The position numbers and the translations under genes were made by a program. A stretch of DNA of 64,000 bases, from the NCBI RefSeq assembly GCF_047495875.1, contig NC_092461.1:89245431-89309430 (forward strand), in the 5' to 3' direction. Positions 50,301 to 62,770 of the stretch are shown here, one piece after another. Position 1 is the stretch's first letter. Each line of letters opens with the position of its first letter. The DNA comes from Pithys albifrons albifrons (lineage: Eukaryota; Chordata; Aves; Passeriformes; Thamnophilidae). The notes under the pieces are model-generated. The model did not search any database, was not told the DNA's origin, and saw only the letters and a program-made list of their open reading frames with translations.

Positions 50301-53300
50301 CTATTTTTAAGCATTCTATAGGACTCAGACAAGAAAGTACTTGGCTATTTTCTGTAGGATTTACTAAGTTTGGCACTTTTTAACTGTATTTGGGAAAACA
50401 AGATGCCCTTGGCCGTGAAAAGCCAGTGCTAAGTTTGCTTTATAACTGCATTTACATGACTGAAACTCCCTCACAGCCTGATATGTTTACATATACTGGG
50501 ACATTGAAATTTATCTTTGTTAATGGATCATCTCATAAAATCTGCCTTCTGATTTCACAAAAGGATGGAATCTCAGACTGGATGTTTGTAATTGGGAAAT
50601 CTTGAAGAGATGTCTGGTCTCGATATAGTATTTTCCAACACTTCAATACTTCTTGTCATTAAAGAAGAAAATATGCATATTTTCCTGTTTAAAAGAAAGA
50701 GACCCACTACATCTCTGAAAGGTTTTGGTTTTATTTTGCAGAGTGAAATATAAGACACTATGCCTGGTCTGTTCAGTTTCGATCAATTCATTGAGATGGC
50801 AGATTGATTATTTTTTGGCATGTTTAGGTATGAATAGAGGTAAAATAATTTGTGTGAATTTCAACATGCAGAAAAATAAGATTAGTCAATTACCTGTAGT
50901 TCCCTCACATTCCAGTTTTCTTATTTAATAGGTTTCAAGTCTTTTCTCCTTGGTTATTTGTTATTTTTTTCGGTTCCCATCAACCATTCCCACTAACTCT
51001 TAATATCATGGAAGCGCTAGCTTACTTTATCTTACAGCTACTGATTGGCTATCTTACCTCCCAACCCGTTGTTTCCTCTCTTGCTTATAAGTACAATAGG
51101 ATATATTACTTAACCCTTCCTACACAATTTTGCAAGAGGTACCAATTTGGCAAGGTTAATATGAGTTTAAAATGCTGTAATGTGATTGTCCAGATTGTGG
51201 TGAACAAAAAAACAGTATTCAGTGGGCAAGACTGTCTCGGAAAGCTCCTTCATGTGCATACAAGTGCTTCACATCTTTGCCCATATTCAGCAACTTTGTG
51301 TTTTCTCTTGGGCAAAAAATTTACTGTATCAGTGCTTTTATGTCACAAGAATGAATTGAATTCGTACCCTTTAGTGCAAACAACAATAGACAGAGTGGTA
51401 ACCTAGTGGAAAACAAATAGACGCCCCGTCCCTTTTGGGGATTCAGAGAGGTTCAGAAAGATGGAGCTGACGGTGGAGAGGTGGCAGATAAAAACAGGCT
51501 GAAGCAGGAAAGAATCCTGCGGTCATTTATTACCATGCCATCTTCATAGTGTTTGCTGAACCAAGGTGCAGAGTAATGATTCAGACAAATGATGTTAATA
51601 ATAATAGCTGGCCCTTTGGCAAAAATGGAATACCTAGTGTTGCAGCATGAGACCTAATCAGATTCTCCAAAACTTGCTTCAGACTGATAGAATTTTTTGT
51701 CATCAGGTTTTCCATCAGTAGGTTCTCCCTGGATACTATATTTTTAAAGGAAGCCATAATAAAAAGTTATTTTCTATCAGGGTAAAAACCCCAAGATTTT
51801 AAATATTATGATATTTAATTTTTAGTTTAAAGCTAGTTTTAAAATACCATATTATTTCTGGTTTGGTTTTGGTGGAATTTGACTTATTAAAATCAATGGT
51901 ATCTGAAAGATACTTATAATAGTGATGGATTTCTTGATCACATTTAGAAACTTTCTGGAGTTCATTATCTTTTTTTTTCCCCGCATAATCAGCACAGAAT
52001 TCCCTTTATTTATTGTAAGTGGATAATACAAGTATGCTTTAAAGTACTTTTTGTTGCACAGAGTATCGCTGGTAAAAACAATCTCCTTATAAAGCCTGGC
52101 TATGGATTTTAAACAAGAGATTCTTGCTAGAAACTGGTGATCTGACTAATTGCTTTGATCTGTTGTTAGGAATTTGTACTTAAAAGAACATTTACACCCA
52201 AAAAATCTTACTAACCATTTTGCACTGTTCATGTATAATAATAACAATACCTGCAGGTTTTAGGCATATAGTTGGCAATTATTTTTATTAGCTGTTTTTC
52301 TGTTAACAACATAACCAACATCTGTTTTAATCTAAACATCATCAGACTTATTAATTAGGTACATTTTGGCATCAATTTATCACACATGCTTTGACACTTT
52401 TGATACTTGAAGCATAAGCTATTATGTGTAATGAAAAAAAAGGTATGATTTGGAATAAGTGTTATACATCATCTGTAGGGGACAATTATGTTGGCATGTG
52501 GGAGGTTAATGTACACACTCTAGATTCCTTTGCTTGATTTGCTGTTTTCTTCTTCATAACTCTAGGTAAACAGTTTGTGCTGCTATTTAATGCACAGGTT
52601 AAGTGTAGTTGCAGGCTATTATACATCATTAGAGTAAGTAATATTCGACTGTGGAAGAAAGATGGAAGCTTTTCACTTGTAGCCACTTGGACATTTCATT
52701 TTTCATCTACTATGCCACTGCAAAAATTAGTTGTGGCAGGCCTGATGTAATTTATAGCCTGGTACCCTGAAATTAAGCAATGAATCACACCATTTTGGCT
52801 GATTAGAGTTAATGCATTTTTCCCAATGACATATTTTGTAAAACAATGCAGTTTATTCTAAACTTTGCCTTATCCAACCTAGTAATTTCTCACGTCAACC
52901 TGTGCAATGGATTGTACCATGTACAGTGAACTCTATCACCAGATTTCTTTTGGTATTGTGTTGTAGTTGTATTCCAGTTTAAAGGGACAGCCTTCCCTTT
53001 CTTTCCTAATTTTCTCACTAGAAAATACCAGCTTTTCTTTTGCTCCATCCCATCTCCTCCATTCTCAAACCAGACAATTCAAAAGCAAAACACAGAGTAC
53101 CACAACTCAATGCAGCTTGATTGAAAGTGCAGGGTGTAATGATCAAGTGAGTGGAGACCATTGGATTGTGCCTCAGGCCTTCACACTCTGGATCTGGTCA
53201 ATAACAAATTTATTACTAATCAAATCCAATAAATACAAAAAAGCATACATTTATTTTTATTTGGCACCCAGCTGGTCACAGAATAATAATGAAACTGGCA

Positions 53301-54690
53301 AGTCAGAGACCGCTGTTTGGAAGAATGTGCTGTAACTGATGCGTGCTGCACTTAAAACCCCTGTACATCATAAGCAGATGGCCAGTTCCCAAGAAGCCTG
53401 GTTGTGTTTGTCTGATTACCAGTGGGCATTGTGTCCCATTTGCCTGTGGAATACATTAATGGTTCCAGCTCTTGAGTTCGGAGAATTCTGTTTGCGGAGA
53501 TACTTTGTGATAGGGAGAGGTATCACTGCAGAATGGGATCTGTAGGTGTTAGTGTCAAGAAGAGTAATGTCTTCCTTGCCCTTTTTCTTGGGTTATACAT
53601 GGGGTTATACAAAGACTGAGATGAGTTAATAGAAAACAAAGAAACTAAAGGTGTTTGGGAAGGGGACCAGAATCAACAATATAGCTGAGACATGCAAATT
53701 TTACTGTTGCCAAAACCAATGTGCGACTATTCTTTCTCCCCAAAGCACTACCATGCATAAGAGCACAAGGCATAATCATTGCAGGCATCTTACACCATGC
53801 AAAACTGACACAGACAAACAGTGCATAGCTAATGTAAAGCTGACATTCAGTATCCAAGATTTTTTTGTATTCAGATATTTTTATATGTATGTGCATGAAA
53901 TTTAGCTAAAACTTCTTATTGCTGCAATTTGTTACACAGACACAATATGAATTACAAAGTGTATGCCAAAGATGCAAACTGAATAAAATTATTGGGAATA
54001 TGTAATGATAAAAAAAGTGCAGCTTATGTTGTTTCAAAGTCAGAGAGTACAAAAATTCTTTATTTCTTAGCTGATGGAGTCTCTGTATTTTTGAATGGTC
54101 TATGGAAACCAGCAAGAGTCTGCAACATGTAGGAGAAAAAGGCAGCACACCTGCGAGACTCCAGCCTACCTTGTTCACACCCAGGATAGGAGAAAATGAT
54201 TTATTATCTGTCCCTTGAATTTCTCTGAGCGTTCTGTCTAAACTTTAAAAGCAGATTACATTTACGATTAAACCTTAACAAATGTTGTTTTAACTAGACT
54301 GCAATATATGTTATTGACAACAAGCTTTTTTCCCCCCTGAAAATAACATTGGTGCTTAGGCATGCAATTTACAAAAATGACAAGGAAGGGTGGTACTTTT
54401 CCCAAGGTGAATGTGAGTTGACTGATTAGCTGGTATTTTAACTTAGATTCTTGCAAATTACAGACGTAAGAAACCCTGCAATTTATATGTACTTTAGAAG
54501 TGAAAGCTTTAATCCCATGATTCATGAAAGTAAAGTGGTAATAATTTAAGTACCATATTTTATTTATCCCTCAGAGTTGTCAGCTGATACTAGAAGTATT
54601 CTCACTATTTTTGGGTTGCTGCCTTTGGCCACCTAATTGCTTCTTAGGAAGTAAGAGGGAAATTGCTTATATAACTACATGGATTGTCTT
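44381..54690. other. Non-coding DNA, no gene seen
   Basis: This is the longest featureless stretch. The 132-codon plus frame at 51008-51406 has no family motif, and a frame that long is within chance expectation for AT-rich DNA of this size. A tandem TATATTAAAG doublet lies at about 48940-48960. A somewhat GC-richer patch lies at about 49100-49290. No CR1 or other repeat is recognised. Confidence 0.5.
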
Positions 54691-54699
54691 TGGCAACGT

Positions 54700-55070
54700 C
54701 AAGCCAAGGCATCAATCAGTCCATCTGGGTAAAATCACAAGCTGACTCCGATATTGCTAAATATTTATACTGTCAAATACACACAGACATCCAGATGAAA
54801 AGAGGCATTCATTAGGAATGCTCCAGCTTGTCAGTTTAAAGATGTAGATTAGAGCAAAACCTCCCACTATGATACTGAGTGCTCAGGAAAAGTCTATATT
54901 TAGCCATTCTGAGCAATAAATATCATCATATTGCCTCATTTAGGTAAATAGAGAATGAATATTGTCAAGATGATCTAGAGATAATGTAAACAGATCCCTG
55001 TTCAGAGTCTGTGTTACTAGGGTAAATTCCAGGACATTGGTGTGCTGCTAATGCTTTTCAGTGTAACCCT
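54700..55070. promoter_or_regulatory. Candidate conserved non-coding element
   Basis: Long homopolymer-poor stretch with motif-like cores (GGCATCAATCAGTCC near 54709, GAGCAATAAATATCATC near 54911, GATAATGTAAACAGATC near 54979, the last a forkhead-like core). No frame is open. Conservation is inferred from texture and is unverified. Confidence 0.2.
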
Positions 55071-55260
55071 ATTTCTTAATCGCATTCCTGTCCCCTTTGC
55101 ATTAACAGTAAAATTTTTTCCTTGCAGATGAGAAGGCAAGGGGGAAGCAGGGGGAAGATAAGGAGGGGTTTCTTTTTAAACAAAAGGTGATTTTAAATTC
55201 AAACTGAGCTATTACATTAATTAGTAGTTTTGCTCTAATATTTTCTTGGCACTGCTAAAG

Positions 55261-55281
55261 GCTGCTGCTGCTGCTGTTGCT
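55261..55281 (+). repeat. Short GCT microsatellite
   Basis: Five GCT units are followed by GTTGCT. It lies in non-coding sequence, so it is not a polyglutamine or polyleucine tract. Confidence 0.85.
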
Positions 55282-55689
55282 AGAAAATACTGATATCTGT
55301 AGCAACGCTGAAGCTCATTCCAGACTTCAACATGGGAACTGACAAAGCCCATCAGTCAGCAGAACATCACAGCTCTGAGGTTAAGACGTGATTTCAAGAG
55401 TACACCCAGTTAAGACTCATAGTGGAATTTCTTTTATAGCAGTCTTTTTTTCTGTGATAAGATGAGGTGAAATGTAGGAATAAGTGATGAAAGATCAGTA
55501 CTTTCATAAGACTTAAGTTACTGTCCTGCTTCAAAGTGGGTATCTTGTCCTGAGAAATTAAGTGTAAAATTTGTTACTATACTGTATACACAAAAAAGAT
55601 AGCAGGAGGAATTTTTTTACTTTTTGGGGATGGCCTGTGCCTCCCTCTGTAGAATTAGCACCTTGGAAGTTACATACAAGGAGAGTGGT

Positions 55690-55900
55690 GACTGACGTCA
55701 AAGTTTTAGTTAATTACACAAGATGAGTTTTTTAGATTAATAATTAACATCTCTCTTTATAACTAAATATCTGTAATTAATCAGCAAATCATAATGTGGA
55801 GACTAATTAACTTCAAATTCAAATCTTAACAGAAAATCCATATTACTATCCGGCATCATTAATTACTCCAGTAATCAAAGTTATCCCTCATGAGATTTGA
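55690..55900. promoter_or_regulatory. Candidate homeodomain enhancer with CRE
   Basis: A full CRE palindrome, TGACGTCA (bound by CREB/ATF dimers), lies at 55693-55700. Five exact TAATTA homeodomain palindromes follow at 55711, 55741, 55774, 55804 and 55860, plus isolated TAAT cores such as those near 55791 and 55872. For this base composition about 0.1-0.2 TAATTA would be expected in 155 bases. The first four intervals are 30, 33, 30 and 56 bases, close to multiples of the helical repeat. No frame is open. An enhancer bound by paired- or LIM-type homeodomain factors is the inferred role; AT-rich chance clustering is the alternative. Confidence 0.4.
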
Positions 55901-56104
55901 CATAAAGCTCTGTAGGTTTATAAACCAAGCTATTATCAGGGGAAAAAAAACATTTTGAAGGCTTCAAACAGTGTTATAGATAACTACAGTATTAGATGGG
56001 AAAATTTGAAAAGTTTTCATTTTGTCTGTATTACATTATCAATAATCCACTCACTCAAGCTACGTAAAGAAACTAAGAGCACGATTCCCTTCTCATGGTG
56101 TGTA

Positions 56105-56446
56105 GGGGGGGGTTTTGCTGATTTCTTTTCTTTTTCCTTTTGGAGTTACAGCAGTGATTTCTGTCAGAGGATTCATTTATCTTTGTCTTTTAAAAATATG
56201 CTGCACTTTCTGGTAGCATTTCCCGTGATTCTATCCATGCTAGTTATCTGTTTGAGAAATGGATTAATGGCTGTTTATGTCCTGGTATTATTCACAAGGA
56301 AGTACAAAAAAAAAGGGGGGGGATGAGGGAGCACGTGATGTTAAGCCTTAAGATACAGAAATATCTTTAGCAGTTGATTAATTGGTGTTCAGTGGAAAAA
56401 AAAAGACAAAGCAGGGATGTTATACCACCCCCCCCAAAAAAAAAAA
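56105..56446. repeat. Cluster of homopolymer runs
   Basis: G8 at 56105-56112, A9 followed by G8 at 56306-56322, and C8 followed by A11 at 56428-56446. They are seen directly. They suggest local slippage or sequencing-prone sites rather than a gene. The 123-codon frame at 55955-56326 runs through two of them and is not credible as coding. Confidence 0.7.
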
Positions 56447-56639
56447 TCTCATTTTAATTAGGATGGCCATCACATCTAGAAAGATTTGGAATGTGTTCAT
56501 GTTAATTTTTAATAAACAGGAAAGGCAATAGTACCATTATGCACACTGAAATCCCTCAGCTGTTTTTCATTTAGAAAGTTAAGTGTTAAAATTGTGTCTT
56601 AAATCCACATTTCAATTATTTTATCACCTAGTCTTGCGA

Positions 56640-57020
56640 GTGTGCACATCCAATACTCTTCTTTTGTGTGGCAGCTGTAAAAATTGTAAGCAATTTTTAC
56701 TGTCAAAAAAACTCTGAATAAATAGAGGCTGTTAACTTAGGCTGATATCTGAGGTTATTTGGCGGCAATCAAGAACTCACAGCACTTCAACTAATGGGTT
56801 ATGATCAGAAACTGTTCCTAATAGCCAGCTAGACGTATCTGAATATGAAGATTTCTATAATTTTGTTGTCAGCTTGTGATGTACTCTAGTGCTAATTATT
56901 TGGAACAATTATGTTTTCCTAATAACAAAAGAAGAAGCAGTGAATTAAGCAGGCTTACCTTCAGATCTTTAGATAACAGTTTAAATGCACTTGCCATTAA
57001 GAAATAACATTTCTTTTTCC
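56640..57020. promoter_or_regulatory. Candidate conserved non-coding element with hairpin
   Basis: A perfect 10-bp stem with a TAAG tetraloop lies at 56677-56700 (GTAAAAATTG and CAATTTTTAC). It is followed by motif-like sequence such as TTTGGCGGCAATC near 56758 and GTGCTAATTATTTGG near 56889. No coding frame is present. An enhancer is inferred only from texture. Confidence 0.2.
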
Positions 57021-58609
57021 TGTATGGAACCCTAATTATTGAAGGTGCTTGTCTTTTAAAAACTACTTCTACTTTTTTTAAGCATGTTCAGTGTGTCAGT
57101 TTACACTGATGACTTCCGTAACTCGTATTTTCTCAGTCTTAGGTTTGTGCCTGTACCTCCCATAGACTGCTTACTTCATTTGGTTATTCAAAAACCATAA
57201 TTAGCGCAGTAATTAACATGTGGATCCTTCAAAGGAAGACTGTTAGAATCATGGGACGTCTCTCATCACTCTTACTGATGTATAGATGATAAAAAGACGT
57301 AGGTTGAGGTGACAACAGGATTTGTATTACTGCACATTATCCAGGCTGCAGGGAAATTCAGACAGGACTGTGGTCCATGGAGTCTTTCCTTCTGTAAAAA
57401 GTAATTATCCACACTGTTTCTATAATGTAACTAGGTGTTATCCTGCATTTGCAGCTGTCAAATCATTTGTTTTAAAACCATTATTTTATACCTTAGGAAT
57501 ACTTGAAAGTTTGGGGTTTTGCATGTTATCTTTTAACAAATTACAGAAGTGGGGTGCAGCAAGTGCAGCAATAAAAACAACAATAATAGTAATTTATATA
57601 AGCATAACAGATTCCTTCTTGACAGTTGATTTCAGAGATGTTTATGGTAATGTTAAGTTGATATAGTCGTAAGAGTGCTTTCATGAAAAACAGGCCAAAT
57701 TTCATTTTATTTATTTTCCCCGGAGAAAATATATTTGTTTGTTTGCTTAAGATTTCAGATAAGCTGAATCTGTTGCGTTTTCAAGCCATAGTAAATCAGT
57801 TGTTGGTATGTGAGTTTCTGTATGGTTCACATAAATGTATTCCAGTGTTTCTCTGAGATGCTTATAGCCCATATTTTCATCTTCGATATACAATGTTTTA
57901 AATTAGCCCATTAAGGAAATTCACATTCTTTCATTCAGCCTTTAACTTTCTGTATATAGTGGTCCTCTTTTTCACATTCAGTGACATATGCCAGAAAAAT
58001 TCAGTTTTTTACCCTACAGGCAGCCCGTGGGACTGGGATGAAATGGCCTCTATACATAGGGTATGACTTTATTTGCTAAAGAGGTTATTTGAAAAAGCCC
58101 TTAGGGTACTGCTGCCCTTTTGTCCCTCAAACTAGTAGGGTGAAAAATATAAAAGGAACTACACAGTAATCCCTTGTAGACAGGTGACCTTAAGCCAATT
58201 CTACACTGTAAGGTTTGTTTCCGTTTAAACTCAAAACAGACAAAGGAATAAAGCAAATTGCAGGTTTTAATGTGTTGCAGAAACATTGCCAGTTTTTTTC
58301 CGGAGAGTGGCTATCCAATATAGACAACTTTTACTGAAAATTCATAAAACTGAGTATTGTTCTATATCATTTAATTTAGCATTTTTAACAAAAATAGCAT
58401 CTGAAGACTGATGGACTGACTGTTCATTTCAGGCAACCTGTTCAAGATTGTATTTTCTTTACCACTATTTAAATTCTGCAAGTACAGCCGAGCATAATTA
58501 AGCAAAAGTATACAGACTTTTTGTTTCATTATGCTAAAAATTAGTCAACATTAGGATGCACTGGAAAAACCAGCAATAAATTTGTCCTTTAAAGTTCTTT
58601 TTTCTGTTT
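57021..58609. other. Non-coding DNA, no gene seen
   Basis: AT-rich unique sequence. The 114-codon plus frame at 57322-57666 has no motif and is treated as chance. Confidence 0.5.
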
Positions 58610-59060
58610 GTTCTCGTGTTGGCAACTGATTGACATTAACAGTGCTATCATGAAACTGGATGTTACCACAGGGTCATGATCCCATTGCACGTGCACCATT
58701 TGGTGGAGCTGTGTCTGATACTTAAACCTGTGTTCATCCACAGTAGTTTTACAATGAACACCACAATGTTATTTTATAGAATGCAATCAGCTGTTATTAG
58801 ATATGTACCATCCCAATTCGATCCTGCTTTTCAATAGACAGTCTTCAAAACACCATTATAAATTATGAACAGCAGCTCTAAACCCACTTCAGGATAGCCT
58901 CCCATAAGTCACAGGTGTGACATCACTGAGCCCTGGAATTAATAGGTGCCATGCCACTCCCTTGACTTATGAGTTTTTCAGAGGCTTTTAATTACTTTTG
59001 ATTTTAAGCCATTCTGGCAGAATTTTGAAGGAACTCCACAGCAGCCTATTCTGAATGAAG
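58610..59060. promoter_or_regulatory. Candidate conserved non-coding element with E-box palindrome
   Basis: The 10-bp palindrome TGCACGTGCA at 58686-58695 contains a canonical CACGTG E-box (bHLH factors such as MYC/MAX, USF or CLOCK/BMAL1). It nearly abuts CACCATTTGGTG at 58694-58705, a second near-palindrome. Further along are GTCACAGGTGTGACATC near 58909 and TTTTAATTACTTTTG near 58986. Homopolymers are few and no frame is open. Regulatory function is inferred. Confidence 0.25.
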
Positions 59061-62000
59061 TTGTTCTAGCAACATTTGGAAAATGAGCCACTCTGGTGGC
59101 TGAAGGAAAATGTTTCAGCCGTTCTTCACGCCTGGTAGTCTGGAGTGAGCTTAAAGAAAACAGCTTCTGTTGACTGCTGCAGGCACTTAGTCACTGTGTT
59201 CCCTTTCTGCATCGGGGGAGGAGCTGTGAAAATTGTGGTCAAATCCACATATTATATAAAATAAAAGAGAGAAAAACATCTGAAAAGTCAACAATGGCTT
59301 GAAGGGTTATCATGATGTCATCAACCTGATTTTAGGTATAGAAAAGCCATTGTTTCACATATGAGTGCAGACTTCATGTAACTGGAAAATAGAAAAGAAG
59401 AAATGCCTTCATTTATCACCTATCAAGAATAAGTTATAAATGATCACTGCTTAATCATCATTTAAAACAGTATTCTTTAGTATCAAAGCCAAAATCAGGA
59501 TCTCACCCCTCACGCACACACACCAGAATGCACATATCATAGTATCAAGTTAACTCAGGTGTAAAGCTTTGTTCTCCAAACAGCTGAAGCTTCCTGTCAT
59601 TGTTTATATGCACAAAACACACTTATTTCTCCATATGTTGGCACCATATTGGTGTTATCACCATAGCATTCCCTCCTCTTCAGATGATCTTTTGTTACAA
59701 CATTTGTTTTTGTGAGGCAAATAAAATATAGTAAATGTAAACCAATTATTTAACCAAATTACTTTGATCGTGGGAAACTGACAATTAGTGTTACAGCTTC
59801 TTAGCAGTGAAATCCACACAATAGAGCAGACTGTGATATTCTGTACTGCAGTGTAAGTCGATGTAGTGCATTTATTTTGTGTAGCAAGCTGTGAGAGAGG
59901 AGAAGTGTGGGAGACAAGCAAAGTCCATCCTAATGAACTATTATTCCATATTTGTGCTATGTATTCTGAGTTGTTGAGTTTTTCTAATTGCTTGTTAATG
60001 TATTGGGACAGCTCTTCACAGCAACCTTGATGACTGATGTCAACACTTAAAGCATATATGTGTAGGTATGAGATAATCAGCTAATTAATCAATGAGTAAG
60101 AGACTTTCCAAACTAGCAACTGTAATTTTGATTTCTAGTAAATCCTGATGATGAATCAGTTATTTTGGTTACCTGTAATGGTTACCCACTTTAATAGTTT
60201 TAGCTTTTGCACATGAACTCGAGGAGAAGTATTTAAATTGTATGTGCTGGTGCACCCACATGATTTGGGTTTATTCTCAAACCTTGAATGCATCAGCCCT
60301 TCCATGAAATAGCTGTGAGTTAGGACAGCATTCTGGATATTGTCATGCAAATGAGGCCACCAAACATACCACTTTGCTTCAAAATTGCTCTTCCAGTGAC
60401 AAGTCTCTTTTAAAACTGGAGCAGGGTTTTCCAAGCTAAGTGGGCAATGCTATCTATCCTCTGAGATCTACTTTCTAAAGTAAGTGCCTATATATGAAGT
60501 CCTAATTCCACATCTGAGTGCTCAGATTGGCACTTACAGCATACCCATATATCTCTGTCTTGGTTTAACCAGGCCAAACTCATTCTAATGCAGATTTAGG
60601 TGGTCCTTTATCCTTCAGTATTGTCTTTCTCCCACATTCATGCCGTAAAAAAACCCCCAGAAGATGCACTTAGGTCTGAGAAGTTGAGTTTGATATGGTA
60701 TTCAGTAACTCTTAAAGCAAACATTTTGTAATGTATCACTTCAACCAGTACAAATTTTAATTAATGCTACAGCAACTTTTCAGCAGCCCTCAAGAACTTA
60801 GCCAATAGGTCATGAGGAAAAAACAAGTCCTCACCTGCCTCATAGTTCACAGAAAATATTTGTGATCAGAAGCTATTTCAGTCTAGTTTTGGGAACCAGC
60901 TTCAGAAATGATAAGAAAATGTGACATACATTTTCCTCTCTCTTTGTAACAAAATGAGTCCATCCTCAGTACTGCTTTCCACTGAGCTCATGAGAAAAGA
61001 CGTGGGAAGAGCAACAGATTTAAACATAGTAACTATCCCAAGTGATTAAGGACTAGGTAGTTTTGTGAATCAATGGGGATTTTGTCCAAGTCCTGAATGT
61101 GGACACAATTTTAGTCTCAACCTCTGACCAGTATCATTCCATGTGCTGTGCACTGGAGGTAACAAAGCCATAGATACAAATCATAGGTCCATCACAGGAA
61201 TGGACATACTTGATCTGCTGGTCAGATAAGTATTTGTATGGGGACAGTGAATACTGTAGCTACATTGTCAGTGTGGTGTTGCATGTTGCCTCATAGAAAC
61301 AGGTTATGGTTTTTTGCATACAGGTTTGGGTATCTAATTCAAGGCACTCACATTTGAAAATGTAGATCTTCACAGCTAATTAGATCTTTTCGGTCATGCA
61401 ACTCTATCCTCATGTGTAGCTTTCTTGGGATGACTGGCTAAAGTTAGGGAAAGGATTGCTTTCAAAGTTGGGCTTTCTGGTATTTATGACACATTTAGAT
61501 GGTACCTTAACTGTGGAAACCAAACTGCCCTCAAACCATCCCAACATATAATTCTCTAAATATTTTAGATTAAAGTACTTAGTGTTGTTTGGAATGGATT
61601 CATATAAAAGAGACACCAAAGCATGTTGAGAAAGAGCTATTGCAGTTGCCCTTAATTTTTTTGTTGTTGTTGTATGCTACCTGCATTTTTTCTCAACCTC
61701 TTTTGGAGTGGTTAAGTAAAACTTGGTTTACATTTCCTTCTATTATAAATGCTACTTATACAAAAACTGGAGCAGATCATGATACAGCAAAGAACTTTTT
61801 ATACGGCGTAGATTGTGCAGCAAAATAGTGCTTTATCAGCATTACATGCGTCAGTGAGGAATATTTTGCTGTTTTAGATCTCATCATTATGAGAAGAATT
61901 TATTCTCTAGATACAAAGATTTCACTGGAAACTATTAAGCTGGGCTGTTGTCATCTAACGAAAATGAAAACATCTTCATGATAATTGGATAAGGGGGTTT

Positions 62001-62590
62001 AATGAAAAACCCACACTATATATATTGTTTACCTACAACTCCAGAGATCTACTTTATCAGTGGAACGTGGTTGCATCACAGAAATAATGGGCAATCCTTT
62101 GTCCTTCTGTACTTAAACCCCTTGTCTGCAAACGTGATGCAAAGAGAAGGAGCTTGAGGTTTTGTAAAAATGAAGCACATGGTGTGACAGGCCCATCTGT
62201 GCCAGCTTTATAGAACAAAAGTGCCCAATATGATCATCCTTGCCTTTTGTTCCTCACAGTGCTGTTCAGATGGCAGTTTTTATGAATGCTTGCCGATAGA
62301 GTCTGCAAACCTCCATTTATCTGACTGCTCCCTCTCCTGTGTTGTCAGTTCTCAGTTGCACTGCTAGGTTCCCTACCCCCACAATTTCCTCTCTTTACCT
62401 GGCCCTTTTTCCCAGGCAAATCCAAGGTAGAACTTCCTAGCAATTTTCCAAGGTTCTGGGCTCAAAGACTAAACTAATTTATTTTTGAATTGCAAATCAA
62501 ACATAAACTGCAAAGAAGCATTTAATCAGTTAGGAGAAGCAAGGGTATGGCTTGTTTAAGTCCCAGAATCCATAAACCTGTAATGATTTT
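59061..62590. other. Non-coding DNA, no gene seen
   Basis: Unique sequence. A short TTG repeat lies at about 61660-61673 and a small CA-rich patch near 59511-59522. Open frames are under 95 codons and uninformative. Confidence 0.5.
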
Positions 62591-62770
62591 ATTATATTGG
62601 TGTCAGTTTTCATTATTTTCATAAATGGGTGTTCCCTGCTTAATGCACGATATTTGCATCAGATGAACCAATGAGTTTAAACACGGTTTGTTTTAATGCT
62701 TGGTGAATTTGCATTCAAATTCATCAGAAATAATTCTATTTGAAATCACACAGGGCTAAGCACAGTGGTT
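62591..62770. promoter_or_regulatory. Candidate conserved non-coding element
   Basis: It contains GATATTTGCATCAGATG near 62648, with an octamer-like ATTTGCAT core, and GAATTTGCATTCAAATTC near 62704, with a second ATTTGCAT core and a partial palindrome. Two octamer-like POU cores about 55 bases apart are suggestive. The evidence is motif-level only. Confidence 0.25.

Noticed and set aside
51008..51406. 132-codon plus-strand ORF as a gene
   Set aside because: No family motif. In AT-rich DNA of this size one or two ORFs this long are expected by chance.
55955..56326. 123-codon plus-strand ORF
   Set aside because: Runs through a G8 and an A9G8 homopolymer; the composition is AT-driven and there is no motif.
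57322..57666. 114-codon plus ORF
   Set aside because: Composition typical of chance frames; no motif.
60548..60575. TTGGTTTAACCAGGCC stretch as a possible LTR edge
   Set aside because: No partner repeat, polyadenylation signal or target duplication nearby.
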